Below are positions 11,339-22,300 of a stretch of 64,000 nucleotides of DNA, piece after piece (within the stretch, counting starts at the first letter, position 1; every line of letters begins with the position of its first letter). Below the pieces are notes generated by a model. That model saw only the letters and a list, made by a program, of their open reading frames with translations, was not told the DNA's origin and made no database searches. This stretch comes from Ulva prolifera (Eukaryota; Chlorophyta; Ulvophyceae; Ulvales; Ulvaceae): assembly GCA_023078555.1 (NCBI GenBank), contig CM041196.1, positions 11,798,985-11,862,984 of the forward strand, read 5' to 3'. Both the position numbers and the translations under genes were made by a program.

Positions 11339-14300
11339 CTACAGCGGCGACCCCTGCGCAAACAGCGCCGACCCCGAAGCCACATGCCGCTGCAGAGCCT
11401 CCGCATACACCTCCGCATTTCCCGGGTCAGGCTCTATCTCCGCGGCCTCCATTTCCGGGGGGTGCGCCCTGACAAATGCGGCGACGTCGGCGCCCTCGTG
11501 CACGGCCGCGGCCTGCAGCGCGGCGCCCAGCGCAGCACTCTCCGCGATCTTCGGCAGCCGGACGGGCAGGCCCAGCACGTCGGCGATGATCTGGCGCCAG
11601 AGCGGGTTGCGGGAGCCTCCACCGACGAGCCGCACGCTCGACATGCTGATGTCAAAGCCCTCCAGCCTGCACGGAGCAGATTCTGCTTGATGGCGACAGA
11701 GACGAGGAGGCAGGTCGCAGTGCATGGACCTCATGCAAGCAAAGGACCCCGCGCCGCTGCAGCGCAGGCATCGCTGTGCGTGTCAGAGCATGGTGAAGGG
11801 AAAGTCGCAGCCCCTGGCATTGTCCCCGGTGCTCACGCAGCGGAAGCATGGAGGGGTGCCAGTGCACAGCAGTGTTGGGTTGTCGGGCCCGATCATATGG
11901 AACAATTCAGAATATTCAGCTCTAATTTGTGGGTGGCAGCCCTGGAAATGCTGCACCGCGACCGGACACTGGTGCACAGCTCTGTTTCCGAAACCGCACC
12001 CCCGGTACAGCGCCTCAAGAACACACCGAACGCCTCCGAGACAGCACTGGTGCAGGCTTTCACTGGTAGTGTGATGGACCAGCATGATGGGCCTCAGCCC
12101 TGGTGGAGCACCTCCATAGCGCCAGAACCTTGTGAAAGCCGCAGCACCAGCACCGGAACACACGTTCCCCGGAGGCTGCACCGATGCATGGAGGGACACC
12201 CCAGACCCAGCACCGCAGCCAGTCTACACCGGCAAATTATTCGGTGGCACACGGCCCCTTTGCAGTCAACAAGGCGCGGTCGATGGTTTGTGGAGGGTCG
12301 GCGGACACCGCGTAGGTAGTAGCAGAACTGGGCCACTGTGTCACGTTGGTGGGGATAAGTGCGCAGCCAAAGCAGAAGCGAAGCCCGGGAATCCATGACT
12401 GTTGCGTCCAGCAGCCAGCTATAGCTAAGACAGAGCATGAGGCCCGGTCAGCGACGATCCACCCTTCCATCCTAGACCGAGCCTTGCATGCACTGGATGA
12501 ACTGTAGTCTGCCTGGGGCTCAGGTGTTGTGAGGGCGCTCAACAGTGCATGGACCCGGAGCTGCATGCATGGGTATACCAGGCAGCACAGGGTTGAACGG
12601 CAAAGCAGCACAGGGTGGAGGAACGCTCACAGGTCAATGCCGGCAGCTAGCGAGAAGGTGCTCCCCTCCAGCGCTGCACGATACAGCAAGCCTGGCTGGC
12701 GGAGGGCCCCGGGCGTGAGTCCGAGGATGCCGCCGCGCGCATGCGGCCAGTCGGGCGTACGCTCCCCCGAGAGGTACGGCAGCATATACACGCCGCCGCA
12801 CCCCGGCGGCGCGGCGGCTGCGGCGGAGGTGATAGCCTCCATATCTTCCCCGAACGCCGCGCGCACCTCCTCGGGCGGCTGCGTGCAGTTCATCGTGCAC
12901 AGCAGCGGTAGCCATTTGCCTGCGACGCATCAACGGAGCTGTGAAATGCTGCCAACAACAACATATATAAATGAAAATTCTTGGCCAGTCGACATGAGAG
13001 ACACGATTCGGTGAGATTCATCGGTTCTCGGTAGTATAGTGGTTAGTATCCCCGCCTGTCACGCGGGAGACCCGGGTTCAATTCCCGGCCGGGAAGGAAG
13101 CCATGTTTTTTGCCTGGAATTTGGCGGATGTGTGCAGTCCGTATCCACTTCACTGTTGCCTGATGTGGTACACCGTGGATCAGCATGCGCACGCTTCTTC
13201 AGGCTGACATAGGCACTTGCAGCCGTGCAGCCAAGCAAACATCGACAGATCCACTAGGGAAACTTCACATGCAGCGTGTTCGACCCCAATCAGCAAAACT
13301 GTGCCCCAGGCCCTGCAACACTTCTGCGACCGCCGTTCATATCCTAGACCACATGACGTTTTGCAGCGAATGTTCCCGAAAAGGTGTAGAATATAATCAG
13401 CTGCAGAGCACCGCTGCAGGCCGGGGGGCACACCGGTTGCATCACAAAACGGCGCCACCTGGCCACTCGGGTCCAGCACCGCCTTGTCTGAGGGGCAGAA
13501 CAGAGTCCCCGACGTGCCCAGGGACACCACCAAGTCCCCCTCAGCCACTGCGCCGACCCCTAGCGCGCTCGCCATGTTGTCGCCGCTGCCAGGCGCGACC
13601 GTCACCCCCGCGCGCAGCCCGAGCGCCGCCGCGGCGTCCGCGCGCAGCTCCCCGATAGACTCGTTCGGAGCTACGAGGTCCGGGAAGGCGCCGGAGAGGG
13701 AGGGGAGGACGCGGCGGATCGCGGCGGCGTCATGCGTGCGCGCCTCGACGTCAAAGACGCCCGTGCCGCTCGCATCCCCACACTGCAAGCACTGCTTCCT
13801 GTTATATCACGTGGTCGATGACATGCCACTGCTGGATGATGCAGGGGGGGGGGGGATTCGTATGTGAACGCTGGCGGTTGACTACATGCATGCGCACGTG
13901 CACCTGGTGGTGTGGGCGCGGATGTTGGCACAAGCCACCTTGCGTACGCACGATGCAGGAACCATCGCTTGTGGACTTTCTGGGCGAGACTGTGGAACAC
14001 GACCGTGTGGATGCACCTTCACTGCTCGACAGTGAGCTGTGCACATCGCATGTCATGGCAGCAAAGCCACCGTGTGGATGCGATGCCAATGGCGCACTGG
14101 TCGCCACTCAGAGGCAACACCAAAATTCTGCGAACAATCATTGTATGTGCATTGCATTGAGGTCCACTGATGCATTTACCGGCAGAGGTAGTATCAATAG
14201 AGCAGAGACCCACACTGCGGCTGCGGCATCCCGCGCAGCGCCGCATGCATGGACGGCCCGCCTCCGCGGAACGCACACGGTGACAGACCAGTGACATGAC

Positions 14301-15660
14301 CGCTTTGCCCATGGGGGACTGGGACACTGTAAACGCACAAGGGTCCAGTGGTACTGTGGTCACACCACTGGACTTTTTCATCCACACAGGAACCGCACCT
14401 CCATCGCGAAGTTCCCGGTGAGCCAGAAGTTCACATAGTCGTGCGGCAGCAGCACCGTCTCGATGCGCGCAAACTCGTCCGGCTCCTCGTCCGCCATCCA
14501 CAGCAGCTTCGGGGCCGTGAACCCCGCGACGACGGTGTGGCCGAGCTCGGCGGAGAGCCGGGTGGCTTGGGGGGCTGCTTCGACGTCGCACCACAGCTTC
14601 GCCGCCCGAATCACGCGGGCGTCAGCGTCCAGGGCGACGAGACCGTGCTGTTGGCCGCTGACGCCGACAGCGGCTACAAGGGATGCAGCGACTGTCTGCA
14701 GTGCTTGTGCGGTGGACTCCTGGACTGCCTGCACCAGATTTGGGTTGCTTGATGTTGCGGTCATTCACCTCACAACCGATCCCGAAAGACAGTGATGAAG
14801 TGGCCATGACTGCATGTGATTGGGCCAGTTGCCTGTACCGCAATCACTCTGCACATTGGCACCTTGACAGTGTGGGGGCTCAATCACTCCAGCCGCTGCG
14901 ATCACAAGGGCTTCGCTCAGGGCTAGACTCGGTCTCTCGCCAGAGACATGTACGCATTGCTAGTACAAATTTACTAGTAGACGAAGTGTCCAAGAATGCA
15001 GCAGCAGCAGCAGCTGCAGGTGGTGAACCAGGTGGTGTCAATGGCTGAGATGGAGGTGTACACATGTGGTTCCTAGGCTGTATTGACCTTGCGCAAAGTG
15101 CTACAGACAGGACGCTATCGTCCTGCGGATTTGAAGCATGCGGCTCAGGTCCGACACTGCCACGTAGTAGACCACCCTTCCAACGACATCAGAGCTCGAG
15201 GTATTGTCAATGGGATTGCGTCATGCATGGGTATGCACTTGTAGACTTCCAGTGGCAGAGATGTGAGGATGGATTACATGTGTTCTGCCCGCTGTGGCAT
15301 GACCAGACGCAAGAGGGCTGCAACAATATCGCCCAAGGCCTATCAAGCTGCTTCATGACAAGAATTTATATTTGTTCGCAGTGATCGAGAGCTTGTGTGC
15401 GGCAGCTAGCGTCCAGACGCGCGGAGGTGCATGCCGGTTGTTGACAACAAACAACAATCATTCATTGTTCCGTATCATACAGCAGCTTCGCAGACCCGCA
15501 CATCTATCCAGGTTTCCGGATCTTGCTCGGCTTGCCCAGGCCTCGTGGAGATCACATCGTACGCCTTTTGACCAGACGACACTACACGACGCTGTTTAGA
15601 GTCCCACACCAGCGCCTTGCAGGACTGCGTTCCTACATCTAAGCCTAGATACAGCACCAT
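11339..15660 (-). CDS. xylB: Xylulokinase (FGGY carbohydrate kinase)
   Basis: Five exons on the minus strand: 15660-15502, 14728-14399, 13782-13434, 12919-12631 and 11666-11339 (stop), with phases 0, 0, 1 and 2 all closing correctly, giving 484 aa, the normal xylulokinase length. It phosphorylates D-xylulose to xylulose 5-phosphate, feeding the pentose phosphate pathway. The N-terminal FGGY domain opens with LYLGLDVGTQSCKALVWD (the DxGT phosphate loop), followed by GVSGQQHGLV, KLWCDVEA and HDYVNFWLTG. The hinge MECGDASGTG is typical. The C-terminal domain has VAPGSGDNMASALG, SLGTSGTLF, LPYLSGERTPDWP and VRLVGGGSRNPLWRQI. Exon 1 has about 58% GC3 and exon 3 about 85%. Intron 3 carries a tRNA-Asp gene on the opposite strand and intron 4 a hAT-like MITE. 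Confidence 0.93.
11870..11971 (+). mobile_element. hAT-like MITE, copy 1, with perfect 8-bp target duplication
   Basis: A 102-bp element beginning CAGTGTTGGGTTGTCGGG and ending CACCGCGACCGGACACTG, so its ends are imperfect inverted repeats. It is bounded on both sides by the identical octamer GTGCACAG (11862-11869 and 11972-11979). The 8-bp duplication and the CAGTG terminus are hallmarks of hAT transposons. There is no coding capacity, so it is non-autonomous. Related copies are at 37296-37398 and 47903-48005. It lies inside xylulokinase intron 4. Confidence 0.85.
13025..13095 (+). tRNA. tRNA-Asp (anticodon GTC)
   Basis: Folds as a full cloverleaf: acceptor stem TTCTCGG/CCGGGAA (13025-13031 with 13089-13095), anticodon stem CCCGC/GCGGG around the loop CTGTCAC with GTC at 13058-13060, and T-arm CCGGG-TTCAATT-CCCGG. 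The internal A box (TAGTATAGTGGTT) and B box (GGTTCAATTCC) for RNA polymerase III are intact, and there is no tRNA intron. It lies in intron 3 of the xylulokinase gene on the opposite strand. The sequence closely matches the general eukaryotic cytosolic tRNA-Asp. Confidence 0.96.
13106..13111 (+). terminator. RNA polymerase III terminator of the tRNA-Asp gene
   Basis: A run of six T residues on the coding strand, ten bases past the tRNA 3' end, as expected for Pol III termination. Confidence 0.75.
13843..13855 (+). repeat. Poly-G tract in xylulokinase intron 2
   Basis: About twelve consecutive G residues within the intron (poly-C on the transcribed strand of the gene). It is similar to the poly-C/G runs at 7259-7286, 25700-25717 and 48416-48428. 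Confidence 0.8.
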
Positions 15661-16323
15661 GACGAAGTCGTATGTCTGGCTTACGAAGAAGCGGCGCAGG
15701 ATCGCTTCATCATTGCGCCATCCCAGAATCACAACTCACCTCCAGAAGGCTAGCAAGTGCCACAATCATGGATTGTTTCAAACAGCATAAGAGGGCTTTG
15801 TGGAGTCTATTACACGCAATAAGGGGCATGCCTGTGACTGGAGGTGCGAGTGACAGACGAGCTGATTGGGTGTCTCGGATGCAGATGGTGGCGTTGGTGC
15901 GGTTCACTACTTCCAACCCACATATCGCGGGTGGCATGCCACGCAAGCGAGAGCCCCTGCTGTAGGGGGGCCACATTGAAGCCCGGTTCAGAGTGGGGTA
16001 ACCTGGCGATGTTGCCCCCCTTGGATGTTCGCGCTATGGTCGCAACAGGTGCAGCCTGTCCTGTTGAGGCAGACTGTGCAAGCGGACAGCTCAGGTATAC
16101 GCTCGTGGATGTCAATGCAAGACAACAATGTCCTTGAGTTCGATTGTTGTACCGTGTGGTCCGCTGCCCCCTGTGCAAAATTGCTTATTGGCATACCCGA
16201 TACGGACATCGTGCTTGCAACCCATTTTCGCGGTGTCGTAGGCTAGTGCACGGAACATTGTTCACGTCCCGCAGTCCACAACGCCTGGGACGTCGTGGTT
16301 TTATAGAGTGAGAAAGCTTCATT
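15661..16323. promoter_or_regulatory. Shared upstream region of divergent xylulokinase and ER J-protein genes
   Basis: 663 bp separate the two start codons, which point away from each other. No coding feature is visible inside, so it must hold both promoters and 5' UTRs. I saw no strong TATA box or an ER-stress element I could defend. Confidence 0.5.
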
Positions 16324-19300
16324 ATGAGGCTGGTGTTTTCACTTAGAGCTGCCTTCCTCTGTGCATTCACACTCCTGGCTGGTGTCGTGCAAGCAGTGCG
16401 CGAGACGAAATATTACGACCTCCTTGCAGTGTCCCCGGAGGCAACAGAGCAAGAAATAAAGAAGGCGTATAGAAAGGCAGCCTTGTACGCAGCTGTTCTC
16501 TTTTCGCAGCACCCAACTGCTCTCCCAGGCGTTTCCAACGTGATCACTGAACCAGCCCCGCGATCCCCTGCGCATTTCACGACAGACCTGTGTATGATGA
16601 AGTCTAGGCGCTCGCAGTTCCTGGAATGAACGGATGGTGATGAGGCGTTCGCCTCAGTTGCCCGTGTTGCGACTTGGCTTCTACGCACGTCACCCAGCTC
16701 CACTCAGCATTATTTACAGCCTTGCCGCTGCCTGCAATATTCATTTGCTTCCTACCTGAATATCTGAGAAGTCTGAGACATCTGTCAATGGCGTGTGTGC
16801 AGGAAATGGCATCCAGACAGGAATCCAGACAACAAGGAAGAAGCAGAGCAGAAGTTCAGGGAGGTATGTAAAGCGTGCTGCTCAGCACCTGCACACGAAG
16901 ACCTTTCGAACGCATACGCATGGTTCCTAGCAGGTACTTCAGGCACTCTGCAGCCTCTCACCCCTGCCTGAATTCTGCCCCGGACTGCAGGTCGCCCAAG
17001 CATACGAGGTGCTGTCAGATGCAGAGCAACGGAAGGTCTATGACCGAGTACGCTAGAATCTTGAACATACTCTAGCATCACAGGCCTGATCTGATGTATA
17101 GCAAATCCAACATCACCGGATCAGTTGTCTGAGCTGCCTTTGTCAGTCCTACAGCTACTGCACCACAGCTACTCCAACACAGCAAGCCACCCTGGTCATG
17201 GTGTGCACATGCTGACATCAGTCCGTCACACTACTGCGCTTCTGCAGTTCGGAGAACAGGGCATCTCAGGGGCTCCAGGTGGAGGAGGACCCCAACGAGG
17301 ACGTGGCGGGGCTGGCGGTTTCCATTTCCATGGCGGGGTATGCCCTTTACCTAGCAACACCCCAGCACGGCACTTCAGCTTGCTCGTGCATTCGCTTTGG
17401 CTCTACAACTGCTTTGGCACGCACAGAGCCTCTGTGAGATGCTGAGCCTGGGATGTGTGCCGCTCGTGACAGAACGTATTTGCGTCCACAATCAAAAGCT
17501 GTGTGGCAATCCAGCGACACGGCCGCTATACCACTGGATCCTTGCACGTCGCGATGTTCAAGGATCCAGCGGTATATCTCTGGAGCTAGCGGCCATTTCA
17601 CTGGATTGCCACTACAATAAAAAAGCTGCCTCTCATTGTTCAACAATCATTGCTGGCAGATCGTTGGTCACATGCACCCGAGTGCCCAATGATCCGCACG
17701 GTAAACGCATGAGCTTCCCAAGCAGCCTGGCGCTGTAGCCTCGCGATGTGTACCTTGCTGCTGGGCTGCGCCCCACCGGAGCGCCTCGCATGCTGCGCTC
17801 CGTCAGCTTCTGCAGGGCTGCTGACGGCGTCCCTGCTGCCAGCAGGGTCGCGCCAGCAGAGCTGCTGCCCACATGGAACACTGCGAACCGCCTCACGCGT
17901 GACATGCCACACTGCAGCTCACCTCACGTGTTACACGGATGAAGCCGGAGAGGCAAGACCACCTCATGTGTGACACGCCTCAGCGCAGCCCAGCTCCGGC
18001 ATGCCACACTGGAGACCACCTCATGCACGACACACCTACATTCACTGTTGGCGGTGGCGTTGGTGTTCCTGATCCTGTGCGTCGTCGTGGCGTTGTTGTT
18101 CCTGGTCATGTGCGTCGTTGTGGCGTTGGCGTTCCTGATCCTGTGCGTCGTCGTGGCGTGGGTGTTCCTGGTCCTGTGTGTCGTTGTGGCATGGGTGTTC
18201 CTGATCCTTTGCGTCGTCGTGGCGTTGGTGTTGCTGAGCCTGTGCGTCGTTGTGGCGTTGGTGTTCCTGATCCTGTGCGTCGTCCTGGCGGTCCCACCAG
18301 CCTCCCTGACTTTGTCCTTGCAACACTGCAGCCCATCTCATGCACAACACACCACGCTGCAGGGCCGGGATCCATTTGAGATGTTCAAGACGATGTTCGG
18401 GGACGACTTTGGTGGTGGCGGCCGCGGCGGGTCGTTCTCGTCGTCATCGCCCGACGGCCGCCGCTCCTTCACGATGCACTTCTCAAGCTCCGGGGGGCCC
18501 GGGGGAGGCTTCGCGGGCGGCTTCCCCGGCGGCGGCGGCGGCGGCGACGGCGGCGGCGGGGTGTTTGGCAACGCGTTCCGCAACGCGCAGCAGCGGCAGC
18601 AGCACCCGGGGGGCGGAGGCGGCGGCCGGCAGGGTGCGCTGAAGCTCACGTGCCGCCACTGTTATGCCAACAGGATTTTGCCATACGCATGAACGCCGTT
18701 GAGATGTTGTGCCGCGGATGCATGAGAATTTCTTTGGGCAAGAGTGCCTGTGGCAGAGTGCCATCGAAAGCGACCATTCGTTATCATGATATCAAGCTGA
18801 GCACTTGCCTCTCGCGGTCCGGTGAGTGCGGAGTCGTCAATTGCAGCATCAAATTGGATTTGGGATCATGCATACGTACATACATGATGATTCCATCCGC
18901 TCTTTCGTGGTGTGTTAGCTAAAGTGTGCTGAGGGGGTGGGGTTGCTGCAGCGCCGCCAAAGCCACTCTACACCGCCGACGGCTCCGTCCCGCTCGTCAC
19001 CCCCGACACCTTCCCGACACCTTCCGGCGACTTCGTCACCGTCGTCCACTTCTTCCAGCCGGGTGACTCCAACGACGCCCTCGCCGCACAGGCCGTGCAG
19101 GCAGTCGCCGGGAAGCTCTCGTCGTCGCGCATCGCGAAGTTCGCGGCGCTCGACTGCCATGCGCATGCCACCCTCTGCGAGCGCCACGGAGTGGCCGGCA
19201 CGCCCGCGATCCAGGCGGTCGTGCCGGACGCGGACGAGACCGCGGAGTTCATCGGGACAATCTCGCCCGCGGAGCTCAAGGCGTGGACACTGCGGCAGGT

Positions 19301-22300
19301 GCCGTCGCACGTCACGGCCCTGCGCGGCCAGAAGGACCTCGACGCGTTCCTCGAGGTGCGCGTGCTATGCATGCTGTGCGTGCTGCGGTCGCGTGGCCTA
19401 TGGTACAGGCTTATGATTCTTCTGACACCCGTGGTCTCACCACAGCTGTTCAATGTCATCATACAGTTCCTTGGGATCGCACCCACGCGGATGCTCCCCC
19501 CCCGCAAGGGCCGTGGTGTCCACACTGAATGTGCTGTTAATGGCTGTGGCGCAGGTGCATCGGGCTGGGGTGGTGATTGTGTTCGTGCGATGAATGCTCG
19601 CTGAATTTTTCGTGGTGCTGTTCGCCGTACCGCACTTGCCCTTTTAATACACCGAATGTGGATGGGTGTGCGGCCCCGAGGGAGCATGTGGCCGGCATGC
19701 GATGGCGTGGCTGCAGGCCCCTGCAGGAGGGGCTGTGTGCGGCGGTGGCGACTGAGCGTGGGGGGTGCTGTTTGCAGAGGTGCACGCCGGGGAGCCGCGC
19801 GAAAGGCCAGAGCGCGGCGTGGGCGGCGTGCGCGGTGCTCGTGACGGACAAGGCCGAGGTGTCGCCGCTGTGGGCGAGCTTCTCCACGCAGTTCCGCGGC
19901 AAGGTGTGCCCCGCCTGCCGCTGCTCGCCTGTGGTGCCACCTACCTCTCTGCTTTTCTTGTCGCAACGAACGAACACGCCCCCTCGACCGCGCACTCCGG
20001 CCCGTCTTGTCATTGTTGGCCCCGTGCACGTTGGTGCAAAATAGCGGCGCGTCCACGATGTAGTATGCTAGTATATTAGTACTACTGAAGACACCTACGA
20101 AATGGAAGTACAGATGAGCAATACCACCTTGCACCATCGATGTCCACAACCGATTGATGCTGTCCGTGGTGGTCGACACATCCGTCACATACCACATGCA
20201 GTCCCTGTGGCTGTCGGCGGCCTGCATGAGCATTTGCTTTGCGACCGAGGTGCATCATACAGCCTGTTCATGCAGATGAAGTCAGGTCAATCGCATACAT
20301 AGCAGTCATCACAGACATCGATTTGATTCTGACGTTGCTGAGGGACAGCTATCGTATTGTACCGGTTGCAGTGATTCCACATATACTGCTTCATGTTGCC
20401 TTTACCGGCCAGGAATTCTGCCTGCTACACTGTCGATGATAAGAAGAATGGAATTCACACTATAGATCCTGCTGCATTATGATGGCAAGCCCAAATCCGA
20501 GCTGAGCACCTAGAATGTGCATATGGGCCCCTAATAGTAAGGGTTGACTTCATGCATCTCACTTGATACTTGGAGTCTCCATGGGTCCCGATGTACAGTC
20601 AGCAGCTGTCACAGCCACCCTTATATGCTGTTACGCACCATTAACTTATGGTTGTGCCATGCGGCAGACGTGCAAATGCATGCCCCTACCTGAATCATCA
20701 CCCAGGTCCACCACCTAAGGCATCCCTAGTGCAAGTTCACATGAGAGCCACTTAACCACTGCGTGAATAAGGAGTCAGGTATTTGGGTACATCCTGCCAT
20801 CTTGACAATGGTTATGGTTACTCAGATGTGCAAGCAGGAGCTGTGTCACAAGCTAGGCAGCCTGCCTAAGGCAGATGTCCCTGCTGGCTGACACAGTCAT
20901 TGTTGACTTGCTCTCTTCTTTTCACGCAAGCAGGAGCTGTGTTACAAGCTAGGCAGGTGTCCGTGTCCGTGCTGGCCGGCCGACGGAGTCATCATCGGCC
21001 AGACAATGATGACGTCGTATTCGTCATGCCCAGAGCCGGACAGCATGGAAACACAGCACAGAGCACAAACCGCAAGGCACAAACCGCAGTGCATCACAGC
21101 CTGTGCTGTGCAGCAGCAGCAGGAGCACTGAGGTCCATTGCCTGCGGCTGGCGGTTTGCATATGCATGGCCTCAGGCTGATATGGACCACTGTGACCGGT
21201 CATGCAAGTGTGCGGGTAGTTGTCATCAGACTTGATCACACCAACTTTCAGGCAGTTCAAAGTCAGTCAGAAAGTTCAAAGGAAACAGACTTCCACAAGG
21301 CAAACTTGCACTCTGGCTTTGGGACTTTGAAGCAGCAGAAGCTTGCACATTTAACATTGCCTGTGGTGCTCACTGCCCCCTCGCCTTTGCCATCTGTAGT
21401 GCAGGCAACATTGTGTTACAGGGACAAACGCGGCGAGGCGGGCAGCACGGCGAAACAAGCATCCCAAGAACACGACCACCAACCCAACTCAACGCACCCA
21501 CGCCACAGCCACAATAAGCGCAAGTTGAACCTACAGCGGCCACACCGAACTCACACACCAACGTTTCCACACACACACCCCCCAGCTGCAGGAATCATCA
21601 TTGTGTATCGTGTCTGGTGGGCCTGTGCTGTCTGTGTCTGCGCCAGGCTTTGTGGTTGGCCTTGTCTGGACGTACATATGGGAATGTGCCAACACCAGTG
21701 GGTAGGCGTGATGCCCGAGTTGACATTGTTCCTGCCATTCTCTGGCTGCCGGGGAACCCTGCAGACCCCTGCAGCGTGGCATGTGCCTATGCCCCACCCC
21801 CCTCGGACAACCGTACGCAACTCACAGGCCCTCCTCCTGTGCGAAGCGAGGTGGCCACACACGGCTGTTTCGATTCCCCCAGGCTCTTCCTTGCTTCGAT
21901 TGCCCCAAGCGCACGCAGAATCTGTGGCAATCCAGTGACATGGCCGCTATGCCACTGGATCCTTGCACGCCGCCATATCACTGGATTGCCACAGAATCGA
22001 ATCCAATCCACTGGCAGGGCCTGAACAGGAGGGGCACCTGCCACACTGTCCTCGACCTCCTTCTTTCGCGGCCGTGCTGCCCGCCTCGCCGAATTTATCC
22101 TCGCCACATTGGCCTCGACCTCCTTCTTCCGCGGCCGTGCTGCCCGCCTCGCCGAATATATCCTCGCCACACTGTCCTCAACCCATCGGTGTCTTTGCAT
22201 GAGGGACATGCTGCGGGAATGATTCTTCTGTATGGTGGGTGTTGGCAGTGGCTTGGGGTGCGCTGTGTTCCTGCATCTATGCTGCATGTGGTACAAGGAC

